The notes under the pieces are model-generated. The model searched no databases, was not told where the DNA came from, and worked only from the letters and a program-made list of their open reading frames with translations. Position numbers and translations under genes: made by a program. Positions 38,719 through 48,801 of a stretch of DNA of 64,000 nucleotides are shown here, piece by piece. The stretch is from Craterilacuibacter sinensis (GTDB lineage: Bacteria > Pseudomonadota > Gammaproteobacteria > Burkholderiales > Chromobacteriaceae). The DNA is taken from the NCBI RefSeq assembly GCF_009831765.1, contig NZ_WSSB01000013.1:24144-88143 (forward strand). Reading direction: 5' to 3'. Within the stretch, counting starts at the first letter, position 1, and each line of letters starts with the position of its first letter.

Positions 38719-39291
38719 ATGTACCGGCTTCGCGTGCTGCGTGCATGGTCTTTGCTGGAGATGCTGTTGGTGCTGGCGGTATTGGGCATCTTGCTGACTG
38801 TGGCTTTGCCTCATCTCTCGCTCTGGGTCGAGCGCCAGCGCCTGATTGCCGCTACCGAACTGGTTTATCGCCAGTTACAGTTTGTACGCATGGAGGCGCT
38901 CAAACAGTCGCGTCCGATGTATATGCGCTTTATCGCCGGTGCGGCCGGGCAATGGCATTTTGCCGCCAGTGATGTGCCGGGTTGTGATCCCAGCGGACAG
39001 GATGCCGGTAAGGTTTGCACCATCGCGGCGGCAGATGGTGGTGCGCTCTCGGTTGCCGTGTTTCATGGTCGCGATTACCCGGGTGTGCAGTTGCTGGTAA
39101 GCGGCTTTAGCGGCAACGAAGCGCGCTTCGAGCCGGTGCGCGGGGTGGCGGATAACGGGCGGGTGACTTTGCTGTCCACGAGCGGTCTGGAGACGCGGGT
39201 GCTGGTCAGTGTTCTGGGGCGTATCCGCATCTGTTCGCCGGCCGGTGCGACACAGCTCGCGCCTTACCCTGATGCCGGCTGCCATGCGTAG
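38719..39291 (+). CDS. Type IV minor pilin, FimT/GspH-like
   Basis: 190 aa from ATG 38719. The prepilin motif reads A-W-S-L-L-E-M: Glu at +5 is kept, but the residue before the cut is Ala instead of the usual Gly. The globular part is of the GspH type (QLQFVRMEALKQSRPMYMRF). Minor pilins of this kind prime pilus assembly. Overlaps pilW by 8 nt. Confidence 0.87.
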   Translation: MYRLRVLRAWSLLEMLLVLAVLGILLTVALPHLSLWVERQRLIAATELVYRQLQFVRMEALKQSRPMYMRFIAGAAGQWHFAASDVPGCDPSGQDAGKVCTIAAADGGALSVAVFHGRDYPGVQLLVSGFSGNEARFEPVRGVADNGRVTLLSTSGLETRVLVSVLGRIRICSPAGATQLAPYPDAGCHA

Positions 39292-39982
39292 CGTACGCGG
39301 CTTTTCCCTGCTGGATCTGATGCTGGGCATCACCCTGGCGTTGATCATATTGGCCAGTGCCGGGGCTTTGTATGTGGCACATGTGCGTAGCAGCAGTACG
39401 ACGCTCAAGACCTTGCGTTTGAATGCCGACCTGCAGGCGATGATGGATGTGATGACGGCAGAGCTGCGTCGCGCCGGCTATTGGCATGTGGTGGCGGCCA
39501 GTGCACCGTTGGCTAATCCTTTTTCTTCCGGTATGGATAATCTGGATACGGCGACACCGGCTTGTGTGCGCTACAGCTATGACCGCGATAGCGATGGCCA
39601 GATCAGCGCAGATGAGCGTCTGGGTTTCAAGCTGCAAACCGTTGCCGGCGTGAAGAGTCTGCGTATGAAAACCAGCGGCCCGGCCTCACTGCTGTGCAGC
39701 AGTGGTAACTGGGAAAGCCTGTCCGATGGCGCACTTATAGCGGTGGATACGTTGCTGTTTGATGTGTCCGCCAGCAAGTGTGTGAATGTGACCCGGGCGC
39801 AGCGTACGGACAGTGGCGGTTGTACGGCGCTATTGGCCAGCGCACAAAGCGGTGACCGCGTGGTCGAGGTACGTCTGCTCAAGGTCCGGCTGGGTGCTTA
39901 TCTGCTGGCCGATCCGTCTATCCGCCAGCAGCTGGAGAGTTCGGTACAGCTACGTAACCTGCGGGTTTTCTCCGCACCTTAG
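39284..39982 (+). CDS. pilW: Type IV pilus assembly protein PilW
   Basis: 232 aa from ATG 39284 (ATG 39272 is also possible). Leader MRSVRG, then F-S-L-L-D with Asp at +5 in place of Glu. The PilW-like body has LNADLQAMMDVMTAELRRAGYW. It lies between the FimT-like and PilX-like genes, matching the minor pilin order of other species. Confidence 0.88.
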   Translation: MRSVRGFSLLDLMLGITLALIILASAGALYVAHVRSSSTTLKTLRLNADLQAMMDVMTAELRRAGYWHVVAASAPLANPFSSGMDNLDTATPACVRYSYDRDSDGQISADERLGFKLQTVAGVKSLRMKTSGPASLLCSSGNWESLSDGALIAVDTLLFDVSASKCVNVTRAQRTDSGGCTALLASAQSGDRVVEVRLLKVRLGAYLLADPSIRQQLESSVQLRNLRVFSAP

Positions 39983-39993
39983 GAGTACGGGTC

Positions 39994-41100
39994 GTGCGCG
40001 ATGGTCGTAATGCCCGGCGTCAGGGCGGTATGCTTACCTTGGGCTTGGTGCTGGTCTTGTTGATGGCGGTGGCACTGATGACGGTCTATGCCGCCCGAAC
40101 ATCCCTGCTCGAACTCAAGTTGTCCGGCAGCAGTTACCGTGCCAAGCAGGCGCTGGAGGCGGCCGAGGCGGGATTGCATTATGGCGTGGCTTATTATCTT
40201 GCCGGCGGAGCCGATCATGATGGTGATGGGCAGCTGGACACGGATGTTAGTGGAGTTCTGGCGCGCGGTCAGTTGGGTGGGCCGCGCTGGCAGGTGCAGT
40301 TTTGCGATGCCGCCAGCCTGGGCCCGGCTTGTGTGCTACCGGTCGCAGCGCCTGCCAGACTGCGCATTATGGCGACCGGCTTTAGCGATGATGGCAGCGC
40401 GCGGCGGGTGGTGAGCCAGCTGGTGATGGCCGATCCGGTATTGCTGGCCGTGCCGGAGGCGACATTGCTTGCACGGCGCTTGGATAGTGCGTCGGGTGGC
40501 AGTCTGGAGGTGATCAATAATCAGACCCCGCTGACGATCAGAAGTGGCACCTTGCCGATGCAGTCGTTTAGCACGCGCATTGCCCGCGACGGTTTGCTGG
40601 ATCAGGCCGGCTCGACTAATGCCAGCTTTGGCAGTGATGTTCAGCTGGCTGATGTGGCTCTGGCTGCGCTATCCGACGAGGCGTTTTTTCGTTCGTTTTT
40701 TGCCTTGGGCTGGGATGCGTTGAAGGCCTCTGCCGATATTCATCTCACCGGCCACCAGCCTTTTCCTGAGGAAGACATGGGCGGTAAAGTGGTATTGCTG
40801 TCGGCGCTGGATAGTCAGCCGTACACCCGTTTGCCGGTCCGCTTGGGTAATCCAGCTGCGCCGGTGATTTTGCTGGTGGATGGCGAACTGGAGCTGGCGG
40901 CAGGGAGTGTCGTGTTTGGTGTGGTTTATGCGCGCAAACTGTCCAGCCATGATGGTGCCAAGGTGCAGGGTGCCTTGCTGCTGGAGGCGCTGGGCCAGAT
41001 CGAGGGCACGCTGCAGCTGGAATACGACGCGGCCCTGCTGGCCAAGGCGCAAAGCCTGCGTCAGGAGTCTGTGCTCGCCAGCAGTTGGCGTGACTGGTAG
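39994..41100 (+). CDS. pilX: Type IV pilus assembly protein PilX
   Basis: 368 aa from GTG 39994, with AGGAG 9 nt upstream. The N-terminus has the PilX-type hydrophobic segment (GGMLTLGLVLVLLMAVALM) and RAKQALEAAEAGLHYGVAYYL. It is longer than typical PilX (about 170-200 aa), with an extra C-terminal domain. No pilY1 follows, so this enlarged PilX may cover some of the tip role; that is speculation. Confidence 0.8.
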   Translation: MRDGRNARRQGGMLTLGLVLVLLMAVALMTVYAARTSLLELKLSGSSYRAKQALEAAEAGLHYGVAYYLAGGADHDGDGQLDTDVSGVLARGQLGGPRWQVQFCDAASLGPACVLPVAAPARLRIMATGFSDDGSARRVVSQLVMADPVLLAVPEATLLARRLDSASGGSLEVINNQTPLTIRSGTLPMQSFSTRIARDGLLDQAGSTNASFGSDVQLADVALAALSDEAFFRSFFALGWDALKASADIHLTGHQPFPEEDMGGKVVLLSALDSQPYTRLPVRLGNPAAPVILLVDGELELAAGSVVFGVVYARKLSSHDGAKVQGALLLEALGQIEGTLQLEYDAALLAKAQSLRQESVLASSWRDW

Positions 41101-41109
41101 GGAGAATCT

Positions 41110-41544
41110 ATGCGCATGGTGCGGCACGGCTATATTTTGCTGGAGGCGCTGATTGCCTTATTGCTGTTGGCAGTGGGATTGTTGGCGGGCTTGCGTCTGG
41201 CTAGCGCTACGCTGGCCAGTAGTGCCGAAGCCAAGGCGCATGCCTTTGCCCAGTATTATGCCGCGGATAAACTCGAGTCTTTGCGCGCCTTAATTGCCGC
41301 CGGGGAATACCAGCGCACCGCCTGTCCGGGAGCCGGCTCTTTATTGGTCAGCAGTGAAGCGCCGGAACAAACAACCGTGCAAGGCACGATTTTCAGTCGT
41401 AGCTGGCAGGTGACGCCGCAATGTACACCGTCCTACCGGGTGCTGAGAGTCGAGGTGACGTGGCAGGATAAAGCCGGCCCGCATCGGGTAGAGCTGGCAA
41501 GCCTGCTGACATGGAGTGATCCGGCGCGTGTGCGCGAGCGGTAG
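41110..41544 (+). CDS. pilV: Type IV pilus modification/minor pilin PilV
   Basis: 144 aa. Leader ending in Gly, then Y-I-L-L-E with Glu at +5 and the PilV-type helix ALIALLLLAVGLLAG. The C-terminal region has two Cys. AGGGAGA precedes the ATG. Last gene of the minor pilin operon, followed by a terminator. Confidence 0.88.
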   Translation: MRMVRHGYILLEALIALLLLAVGLLAGLRLASATLASSAEAKAHAFAQYYAADKLESLRALIAAGEYQRTACPGAGSLLVSSEAPEQTTVQGTIFSRSWQVTPQCTPSYRVLRVEVTWQDKAGPHRVELASLLTWSDPARVRER

Positions 41545-41563
41545 TGGTGGAGGCGCAAGAAAA

Positions 41564-41588
41564 AAAACGCCACACTGAGTGGCGTTTT
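41564..41588. terminator. Bidirectional intrinsic terminator
   Basis: Stem AAAACGCCAC / GTGGCGTTTT with a 5-nt loop and T tracts on both strands. Lies between convergent pilV and the FimV-tail-like gene. Confidence 0.9.
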
Positions 41589-41607
41589 CATTTTGTACGG
41601 CGATCGC

Positions 41608-41973
41608 TTACTGGTATAGCGGGTTATGCGGGTCGATGGCCATGCCGTTTTTACGCACGGTATTCCACACCGGATAGGTATGCAGTTCATCGCGTAAGGT
41701 GGCGGCAAGGCTGGAGTAATCCTTGACGTTGCGTTGGTAAGAGTAAGCGCGCAACAGTGCCACTTTGGCAGCGGTATTGCTTGGCTCATGCTTCATGGTA
41801 TCGCGCAGAACCATGATGGCATCGTCGATACGGCCATAGTGCAGAAAAACTTCCGCTTCACCTATGGGGTCGATACCGCGCTTGCGCGGAGGAACATAGC
41901 TCAGTTGGCGCCAAAGTTTGCGAGCGCTGTTGATGCTTGCCTGGCCTGCCAGTCCTGCAATTGCCGTAAACAT
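41608..41973 (-). CDS. Stand-alone FimV C-terminal-domain-like protein
   Basis: 121 aa. A TPR-like helical segment, DPIGEAEVFLHYGRIDDAI followed by LRDTMKHEPSNTAAKVALL, and a tail ending DPHNPLYQ, which together resemble the conserved C-terminus of FimV (DP-AEAEVYLAYGR type). The LysM and membrane parts of FimV are missing and there is no signal peptide, so it should be cytoplasmic. GGGGAA precedes the ATG. Its neighbours are pilus genes on both sides. Confidence 0.7.
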   Translation of the reverse strand: MFTAIAGLAGQASINSARKLWRQLSYVPPRKRGIDPIGEAEVFLHYGRIDDAIMVLRDTMKHEPSNTAAKVALLRAYSYQRNVKDYSSLAATLRDELHTYPVWNTVRKNGMAIDPHNPLYQ

Positions 41974-42067
41974 CTTATTCCCCTTACCTGATGATGGCTA
42001 AGGCAAGATTACCAGCAGGAAAGAGAGGGCTCAATGCACGGTTGTATTAATTTCGCGATTTAGGGAA

Positions 42068-43153
42068 CTATTGTTGTATAAAGCGACCAGTTAGTATTTC
42101 ATTTAGCATATTGTCTGACAGGGTAGCGAGTTTTGAGTGGCCTATTGCGCCCATTAATACAAAGCGAGTGCTACCATTCTCTGATTTTTTATCGTGTGCC
42201 ATCAAGGACTTCCAGCGCGCCAAGCCCAGATTCGGTGCCAGGGTAGGCAGCTTTGCCGCTTGCAGCAAGGCATGGATACGCTGCACATCTTGCTCGCTTA
42301 AATCGCCTGACAAACGCGATGCCTCGGCCGCCAGCAGCATGCCTGCCGCGACGGCTTCGCCGTGTAGCCAGATGCCGAATCCCAGCCCTGCTTCGATGGC
42401 GTGGCCGAAGGTATGTCCCAGATTGAGCAGGGCGCGGATACCGGCTTCTTTTTCATCCTGACCGACAATTTCGGCCTTCATGCGACAGCAATGTTCGACG
42501 GTGTAGGCCAGTACGGTTTTGTCGCGCGCGAGTAGTGCTGGCATTTGCGCTTCCAGGTAAGCAAAAAATGCGGCATCACCCAGCAGACCGTATTTGATCA
42601 CTTCGGCAAGCCCGGCGGATAACTCGCGATCGGGCAGGGTATCCAGCAGATCCATATCGGCGATCACCGCACGCGGCTGGTAGAAAGCGCCGATCATGTT
42701 TTTGCCGTGCGGATGATTGATGGCGGTCTTGCCGCCGACCGAAGAGTCGACCTGTGCCAATAGCGTTGTCGGGATCTGGATAAAGGGCACGCCGCGCTGG
42801 TAGCAGGCTGCGGCAAAGCCGGTCATATCGCCGATCACCCCCCCCCCTAGCGCAATCAGCGTGGTTTTGCGCTCGCAGCCTTGCTCCAGCAGTACATCAA
42901 AAATCCGGTTCAGCGTTTCCCAGGTTTTGAAGTCCTCGCCATCGGGTAGCACGATATCTAGCGTGCGAATGCCTTGCGCGCCGAGCGCCGCTTTAAGCCG
43001 GGCCAGGTACAGCGGGGCGACCGTGGTGTTGCTGACGATGACGGCCTTGTTTTGTGGCAGGTGGGCGGCGATCAGCTCGCCCCTGTCCAGCAGACCCTGG
43101 CCGATATGGATAGGGTAGCGCGTGTCGGGCAGTACGAGGTCAAGGGTTTTCAT
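42068..43153 (-). CDS. aroB: 3-dehydroquinate synthase
   Basis: Second step of the shikimate pathway. 361 aa from ATG 43153, overlapping the end of aroK by 14 nt. Typical stretches are [38 protein letters not shown] and [20 protein letters not shown] (NAD, metal and substrate binding), and [10 protein letters not shown] run of ten G encodes the LGGGV glycines. Confidence 0.97.
   Translation of the reverse strand: MKTLDLVLPDTRYPIHIGQGLLDRGELIAAHLPQNKAVIVSNTTVAPLYLARLKAALGAQGIRTLDIVLPDGEDFKTWETLNRIFDVLLEQGCERKTTLIALGGGVIGDMTGFAAACYQRGVPFIQIPTTLLAQVDSSVGGKTAINHPHGKNMIGAFYQPRAVIADMDLLDTLPDRELSAGLAEVIKYGLLGDAAFFAYLEAQMPALLARDKTVLAYTVEHCCRMKAEIVGQDEKEAGIRALLNLGHTFGHAIEAGLGFGIWLHGEAVAAGMLLAAEASRLSGDLSEQDVQRIHALLQAAKLPTLAPNLGLARWKSLMAHDKKSENGSTRFVLMGAIGHSKLATLSDNMLNEILTGRFIQQ
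42838..42847 (-). repeat. G10 homopolymer in aroB
   Basis: Ten consecutive C on the plus strand, encoding the conserved Gly triplet of the NAD site. Slippage would frameshift aroB. Confidence 0.85.
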
Positions 43154-43721
43154 GCTTGGACGCTTCCGGAGGTGGGCCCTGGAGGCGGGCGAGCCGCTCC
43201 TCCAGCTGGCAAACCAGCAGATTGACATTCTGCTGGCTGGTATCGATCACGATGTCGGCAATTTCGCGGTATAGCGGGTCGCGTTCGGTAAACAGTGCCT
43301 CCAGCTTGGCGCGCGGATCTGCTGTTTGCAGCAGCGGGCGATTGGTACAGTGCTGGGTGCGGGTCAGGATGTCATCTATGCTGGCGCGCAGATAGATCAC
43401 GGTGCCATGGCGTGCCAGCAACTGGCGGTTGAGCGGGCTGAGGATGGCACCGCCGCCGGTGCCCAGCACGATATCCTGCTGCTGCACCAGTTCGGTGATG
43501 ACTTGGGTTTCGCGCTCGCGAAAACGCCGCTCCCCCTCGATATCGAAAATGGTCGCAATGCGCACCCCTGTGCGCTGCTCGATCTCGTAATCCGAGTCAT
43601 AGAAGGTCTTGCCGCTGCGCCTTGCCAACGCGCGTCCGACGGTAGTCTTGCCGGCCCCCATCAGGCCGACCAGGAATAAGTTGCCAGCCAGTTTCATGGT
43701 GGGCATTGTATCGGATGTCAT
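43140..43721 (-). CDS. aroK: Shikimate kinase
   Basis: 193 aa at most; starts at 43706 and 43697 ([19 protein letters not shown]) are also possible and the last fits the family best. Walker [10 protein letters not shown], the [13 protein letters not shown] substrate motif and the GTGGGA motif are intact. Phosphorylates shikimate. Follows pilQ by 17 nt, so it is probably cotranscribed with the pil genes, as in other betaproteobacteria and gammaproteobacteria. Confidence 0.96.
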   Translation of the reverse strand: MTSDTMPTMKLAGNLFLVGLMGAGKTTVGRALARRSGKTFYDSDYEIEQRTGVRIATIFDIEGERRFRERETQVITELVQQQDIVLGTGGGAILSPLNRQLLARHGTVIYLRASIDDILTRTQHCTNRPLLQTADPRAKLEALFTERDPLYREIADIVIDTSQQNVNLLVCQLEERLARLQGPPPEASKHENP

Positions 43722-43738
43722 TGTGTGCTGTCGCCGCT

Positions 43739-45862
43739 TCAGCGGATCAAAGTTTCGCTTTCCACGATGCGTGGCGTGATGAACACCAGAAGCTCACGGC
43801 GATCGTTTTTGCGCGAGTTGCTGCGGAACAGATGGCCGAGTACCGGGATATCGCCCAATAGCGGGACCTTGCTGACCGTATCGCTCTCGTCCTGGATGTA
43901 GATGCCGCCGATTACCACGGTATTGCCATCTCCGATGCGCACCTGAGTCTTGACCTCACGCTTGTCGATGGACGGTTCGCCATTCACCGATTTCAGGAAG
44001 TTGGCCGCATCCTTGTTGACCTGAACATCGAGAATGATGTCGTTGTCCGGCGTGATTTGCGGCGTTACGTCCAGCACCAGATTGGCTTCCTTGAACGAGG
44101 TGGTCGTGCCTTGGTCGCCGCTGTTGGACTGGTAAGGAATCTCGATACCTTCCTTGATGATGGCCTTGGTACGGTCGGCGGTCAGCACGCGCGGGCTGGA
44201 TACGATCTTGCCTTTGCCTTGGGTCTGCATGGCTTGCAGTTCCAAACCGATAATGGAGCTGGCACCCTTGAAAATGATTCCTACATTGCCGCCGGTTAAG
44301 CCGGACGGAAGGTTGATATTGGGGGTCGTTGGCAGCGTTGCAGGGCCGCCTGGCAGCGGCGTACCTCCCGCTGGACCGTAGCCAGAACCGACCGATGTAT
44401 CACCTCCGACTTTGGCAAAACCCAGCTTCACACCCAGATCGCGCTGGAAAGTGTCGCTGACCTCGACGATGCGCGCCTCGATCAGTACCTGCTTGGATGG
44501 TTTGTCGATAATCGCCAGTACCGCACGGATCTCGTCCAGTACCGGAGGTTTTTCGCGCACGACCAACTGGTTGGTCTTGGCGTCGGCGTAGGCGGATGCT
44601 CGCAGGCCGTTATTGTTGCCGGTATTGTTCGTGCTCGTGGATCCCTTGTTCTTGCTGTCGATATCCACCAGACCGGCAATGGCGCTCATGACTTCTTCCA
44701 CTGTTCGGTACTTGATCTGGAAGACTTCGGTGATCAGGGGCTCTTGCAAGGTGGTCGCTTCCTTGGCTTCGGCCGCCTGTTTGGCCAGCGCAATCATGTC
44801 GGCTTGTGGTGCGATACGGATCACATTGCCGACCTGACGCTTGGCCAGCCCTTTTTGCTGCAAGACGATATCCAGCGCCTGATCCCACGGTACGTCTTTC
44901 AGGCGCAATGTCATGGTGCCGGTGACGGTGTCGCCGGTGACCAGATTGAAGCCGGCAAACTCGGCCAGTGTCTGCAGCAAGGCACGTACTTCGACGTTCT
45001 GGAAGTTCAGCGACAGCTTTTCGCCTTTGTAGATGGTCTTGCCCAGTGCCATCAGTGCGGCATTGGCCTGCTCGGTCGAAATCTTGCGCACTTCCACGAC
45101 CAGTTGCTGATTGGCCTGATAGGAGGAAAACTCCCACTCTCCCGCGTTTTGCAAGACGACGCGGCTGCCCTTGCCCTGATTGCTGGCATCGATACTCTGT
45201 ACCGGAGTACCGAAGTCGGTGACATCCAGCCGTCGCTCCAGCCGGCGCGGTAGCGGTGCACTCAGATTGATGATGAGGCTTTTGCCGCTGCGGCTGACAT
45301 CGGTGGCGCTGCTGGCGTTAGGCAGATCGATCACTACCCGGCCCGAAGCATCGCTGCCACGGCGAAAATCCACCAGGCTGATATCGCTGCCCGAAATGTT
45401 GGCAACGTAGGCGGGAGTCGTGGCCACTGGCACGCTGCTGGCGGGCGTCGTGATGCTGGCTGGTTGTACACGCTGCTGCACATTGCCCAGTGTGACCAGA
45501 ATGCGGTTGCCTTCCACCCGGGTCTGGTAGGGGCTGTTTTTGGCTAGCGACAGGATGACGCGGCTACGCTCGCCTGCCGCAACAATGGTCGCGTTATTGA
45601 GCAAGGGGCCGGGCAGGGCCAGTTGTGTTTTGGCAAGACTGCTGCCCGTGTCGATAAAGTCGAAGGCAATGCGTGGAGGATTGGACAGCGCAAAGCTCTT
45701 GGGTAACAGGGCAGGCTTGGCCAGCGTGATCGCCAGTACCTGCTGGTCGCCGTTGCCAGGCAAGGTTTCGATCTTGGTAATGCTATTGCCGGCTGCCCAT
45801 ACCAGGTTGGAGGAGATAAGCAGGCTGCCCGCCAGCATGGTCAGTTGTCTTGTTGTTTTCAT
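43739..45862 (-). CDS. pilQ: Type IV pilus secretin PilQ
   Basis: 707 aa outer-membrane channel for the pilus. Signal peptide, two AMIN domains (about 30-120 and 160-250) that bind peptidoglycan, an STN domain (about 280-335), a NolW/secretin_N repeat, and the C-terminal secretin barrel with [16 protein letters not shown] Gly/Pro-rich loop lies near residues 490-520. Overlaps pilP by 4 nt. Confidence 0.97.
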   Translation of the reverse strand: MKTTRQLTMLAGSLLISSNLVWAAGNSITKIETLPGNGDQQVLAITLAKPALLPKSFALSNPPRIAFDFIDTGSSLAKTQLALPGPLLNNATIVAAGERSRVILSLAKNSPYQTRVEGNRILVTLGNVQQRVQPASITTPASSVPVATTPAYVANISGSDISLVDFRRGSDASGRVVIDLPNASSATDVSRSGKSLIINLSAPLPRRLERRLDVTDFGTPVQSIDASNQGKGSRVVLQNAGEWEFSSYQANQQLVVEVRKISTEQANAALMALGKTIYKGEKLSLNFQNVEVRALLQTLAEFAGFNLVTGDTVTGTMTLRLKDVPWDQALDIVLQQKGLAKRQVGNVIRIAPQADMIALAKQAAEAKEATTLQEPLITEVFQIKYRTVEEVMSAIAGLVDIDSKNKGSTSTNNTGNNNGLRASAYADAKTNQLVVREKPPVLDEIRAVLAIIDKPSKQVLIEARIVEVSDTFQRDLGVKLGFAKVGGDTSVGSGYGPAGGTPLPGGPATLPTTPNINLPSGLTGGNVGIIFKGASSIIGLELQAMQTQGKGKIVSSPRVLTADRTKAIIKEGIEIPYQSNSGDQGTTTSFKEANLVLDVTPQITPDNDIILDVQVNKDAANFLKSVNGEPSIDKREVKTQVRIGDGNTVVIGGIYIQDESDTVSKVPLLGDIPVLGHLFRSNSRKNDRRELLVFITPRIVESETLIR

Positions 45863-46383
45863 TTACTTTGCCCTTGTTCATCTGCCAGCAGAATATCGGT
45901 TTCGCGTTTGACCCATTCGCCGTTGCTTTCTTCTACAGTCTCGACCAGCTTGATCTGTGCATCGAGTACGGCCGTCACCCTGCCGTAATTGGTACCGATA
46001 AAGCTGCCGGCTCGCACCGGATACACCATGCCGTCCGGTGTCTGGATCAGACCGTGGCGTATACCCTTGATCTGCAGGCTGCCGACCATTTTCAGTTGTT
46101 CCAGCCCATACTTTTCCAGCGGGTCGCGCGGGCGTTTGAAGTCGGGTGCATTGGCACTATTCTGGCTGCCCGCCGTCTTGAATCTGTTCGCGTCAAATGG
46201 CGACAGCAGGCCGAAACCGGTGTAGTCAATCGTGGTAGCCATGGCGTTTAGTTGCGGAATCGGTTCAACCTTGCCGACCAAACCGTGGCCTTGCTGCTGC
46301 ATCCAGCTATCGATATCGTCGGATGCTGTTGTGCAGCCGGCCAGTAACAGTGGCCATAGCAGCCGGGAAAGCGTGGTTTTCAT
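45859..46383 (-). CDS. pilP: Type IV pilus inner-membrane lipoprotein PilP
   Basis: 174 aa from ATG 46383 (GGGAAAGTGAG upstream); a GTG at 46395 is also in frame. The lipobox LLAGC gives Cys17. The C-terminal beta-domain (LEQLKMVGSLQIKGIRHGLI, RAGSFIGTNYGRV) docks PilQ to PilNO. Fourth gene of pilMNOPQ. Confidence 0.96.
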   Translation of the reverse strand: MKTTLSRLLWPLLLAGCTTASDDIDSWMQQQGHGLVGKVEPIPQLNAMATTIDYTGFGLLSPFDANRFKTAGSQNSANAPDFKRPRDPLEKYGLEQLKMVGSLQIKGIRHGLIQTPDGMVYPVRAGSFIGTNYGRVTAVLDAQIKLVETVEESNGEWVKRETDILLADEQGQSK

Positions 46384-46391
46384 GGCTGTGC

Positions 46392-47030
46392 TCACTTTCC
46401 CTTCTCCTTGGTGCTGGCTGTCGCCGCGGCGCGTTCGGCGGGTTCCAGCGTGCGGTAGGTCTTGGCCGTTGCCTGCAGGGTGAGGCGGCCATCTTTGCCG
46501 GCCGCCGGGGTCAGCGAAATATCACTGATGGTGACAATGCGCGACATGCGGGCAACATCCGACACGAAAGTGGCCAGATCATTGTAAGTACCATTCAGAC
46601 GCAGCTCGATCGGCAGCTCGGCCAACTCGGCGCCGCGGATTTCCTGGCCGGGGCGGAATAGTTCGAATTGCAGGCCGCGACCCACGCCCGCCTGGTTGAT
46701 TTCTGCCAGTACGGACGCCATTTCTGCTTTGGTTGGCAGCTGGCGGATCAGGCTGCCAAAGCTTTTTTCTATCTCTTTGAGCTGGGCTTGTAGTGCTTCC
46801 AGATTGGCCAACTGGCGGCGTTGGTCGATATATTGAGTTTTCAGCTCGGCTTCGCGCGCTTCGGCGGCAGCAATTTCATCGCGTTGCGGGCCCAGAACCA
46901 CAAAATAACCGGCCAGCAGAATAAATATGGCCATTACGCCCAGCGTGATCAGCTGGGAGCGTAGCGGCCAGTTCTGGATGTCGTTGAAGTCGAGGTTGCG
47001 CAGCTCGTCCAGATTGATATTCAGGTTCAC
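46392..47030 (-). CDS. pilO: Type IV pilus inner-membrane protein PilO
   Basis: 212 aa: a short cytoplasmic N-terminus, one membrane helix (about 28-48), a coiled coil (IAAAEAREAELKTQYIDQRR region) and a ferredoxin-like periplasmic domain with AGVGRGLQFELFRPG. Forms heterodimers with PilN. Overlaps pilN by 4 nt. Confidence 0.96.
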   Translation of the reverse strand: MNLNINLDELRNLDFNDIQNWPLRSQLITLGVMAIFILLAGYFVVLGPQRDEIAAAEAREAELKTQYIDQRRQLANLEALQAQLKEIEKSFGSLIRQLPTKAEMASVLAEINQAGVGRGLQFELFRPGQEIRGAELAELPIELRLNGTYNDLATFVSDVARMSRIVTISDISLTPAAGKDGRLTLQATAKTYRTLEPAERAAATASTKEKGK

Positions 47031-47605
47031 TGTGGTGCTCCTGTCTTGTGGGCTTCTTGATCGCCTTGTGTTTGCAGCGCCATCGTCAGGCTGAATTCGC
47101 TGGCGCGCAGATTGCCAAGCGCGGCGGCTTTCACTTCTATCAGTACCGGATTAATGAACAGGCCGGAGTCGGATAAAGTGCCCATATAGTTGGAAACGCG
47201 AGCGCCGGATTGTGCGTAGCCGGACAGGGTGATGGTGTTGCCGGTTTGTTTGAAATCTTTGAGATAAACCCCTTCCGGCATAAAGCGGATCAGGTCATCA
47301 AACAGGCGCACCGCCTGCGAGCGGCCATTTTGCAGCTGGGCGGCCTGGTCTTTGCGCGCAAGCAAAGCGGCGCGCTGTTGGCGCAACTCGGTGATCTTGC
47401 CCAGTTTGACGCTCAGTTCGGCAATGGCACTATCCAGACGCTGGTTGCGGGACAATTGGCTGTCCAGTGCATGGCTTTGCAGGGCATAGCCGGCGGCCAG
47501 CAGCAAGGCGCTACCGGCAATGGCCAGTGCCAGCATGTTCTGGAAGCGGCGTCTGTGATCCGCGCGCCGCATTTCCCGGTAAGGGAGCAGGTTGATGCGT
47601 ATCAT
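47027..47605 (-). CDS. pilN: Type IV pilus inner-membrane protein PilN
   Basis: 192 aa. Starts with the PilM-binding motif MIRINLLPYREMRR, then one membrane helix and a coiled-coil plus periplasmic domain (LIRFMPEGVYLKDFKQTGNT). Overlaps pilM by 1 nt (TGATG). Confidence 0.96.
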   Translation of the reverse strand: MIRINLLPYREMRRADHRRRFQNMLALAIAGSALLLAAGYALQSHALDSQLSRNQRLDSAIAELSVKLGKITELRQQRAALLARKDQAAQLQNGRSQAVRLFDDLIRFMPEGVYLKDFKQTGNTITLSGYAQSGARVSNYMGTLSDSGLFINPVLIEVKAAALGNLRASEFSLTMALQTQGDQEAHKTGAPQ

Positions 47606-48720
47606 CAGTCGAATTTCCTTAGTGCAAGACCACAGGCAACCAGCAGGGCAGGCGCATCCAGCAACAGATCTTTAATCGGAATGCCGGGGGCTTGGGTCAT
47701 GGTGGTGAAGGGGTTGGCGATCATGGTGCTGATCTGGGTGCGCAGGGCAACGGCGTCATCCAGACCTAGCAGCATGCTGCTGCCGCCGGCGAGCAGGATG
47801 TAGTCGACGCGCAGATATTGCGACACACTGACCGTGGTGTAGAAGAATTGCAGCGCGCGCTGGATCTCTTGTGATAAAGAGTCGACAAAGGGCTGCAGCA
47901 GTTCGGATTCATAGCCTTCGGGCAAGAGCATGCTGCGCTTGCCTTTTTCCGCCTCTTCATGGGTCATGCCGTAGCGGCGCTGGATTTCACGTGTCAGCTG
48001 GGTGCCGCCGAACGCCTGTTCGCGGTAATACAACTGCTGGCCGTTGCGGATCACGGAGCAGTGGATCTTGGTGGCGCCGATATCAAACAGGGCAAAGGTT
48101 TGGTTGAAGCCCTGATCAGGCAGCTGCATTTGCAACTGCTCGAACGCGGTCAGCATGGCAAAGGCTTCGACGTCCATAATGGCCGTTGTGAACCCGGCCA
48201 TTTCACCGATGGCCAGGCGCTCTTCGACCTTTTCTTTGCGCGAGGCACATATCAATATCTCCAGATCGTCGGCATGGGTTGGTGCGGGGCCCAGTACCTG
48301 GAAGTCGAGATTGACCTCATCCAGCGGGAAGGGGATGTATTGGCTGGCTTCACTTTCGACCTGAAATTCCAGATCCGTTTTGTCCTGACCGGCCGGCACC
48401 AGTATTTTTTTGTAAATTGCCATGGTCGTGGGCAGAGCCATGGCAACCCGGCTGCAGTGGCTACCCAGTCGTGCGCGCGCACGGCGCAGAGCGTCAGCGA
48501 CCGCTTCGATGTCATTGATGTTGCCTTCGTTCATCGCGTCCTTTGGCAGGGGCTCGATGACGTAGCGTTCCAGCAGGAGGTTTTTGCCCTGGCGGCCGAT
48601 TTCGACCATCTTGATAGCGCTTGAACTGATATCCAGTCCGATCAGGCTGTCTGCTGTCTGGCGGCGTCCCGCTAGCAGACTGCTCAAGGATTTGGGTAAT
48701 TCCAGTTTGCCACCCAGCAT
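47605..48720 (-). CDS. pilM: Type IV pilus assembly ATPase-fold protein PilM
   Basis: 371 aa, actin/FtsA-like. IGLDISSSAIKMVEIG near the N-terminus and FDIGATKIHCSVIRNG and ILLAGGSSMLLGL further on are the nucleotide-binding motifs. Cytoplasmic ring that binds the PilN tail. First gene of pilMNOPQ-aroKB, divergent from mrcA. Confidence 0.96.
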   Translation of the reverse strand: MLGGKLELPKSLSSLLAGRRQTADSLIGLDISSSAIKMVEIGRQGKNLLLERYVIEPLPKDAMNEGNINDIEAVADALRRARARLGSHCSRVAMALPTTMAIYKKILVPAGQDKTDLEFQVESEASQYIPFPLDEVNLDFQVLGPAPTHADDLEILICASRKEKVEERLAIGEMAGFTTAIMDVEAFAMLTAFEQLQMQLPDQGFNQTFALFDIGATKIHCSVIRNGQQLYYREQAFGGTQLTREIQRRYGMTHEEAEKGKRSMLLPEGYESELLQPFVDSLSQEIQRALQFFYTTVSVSQYLRVDYILLAGGSSMLLGLDDAVALRTQISTMIANPFTTMTQAPGIPIKDLLLDAPALLVACGLALRKFD

Positions 48721-48801
48721 GTCGTTATCGGCTCTTTCCTTAGGATATGGAAAGTAGCCGCCTCCCTTTAATAATGACCAATTATTCTTAAGTGCGGAAC
48801 T

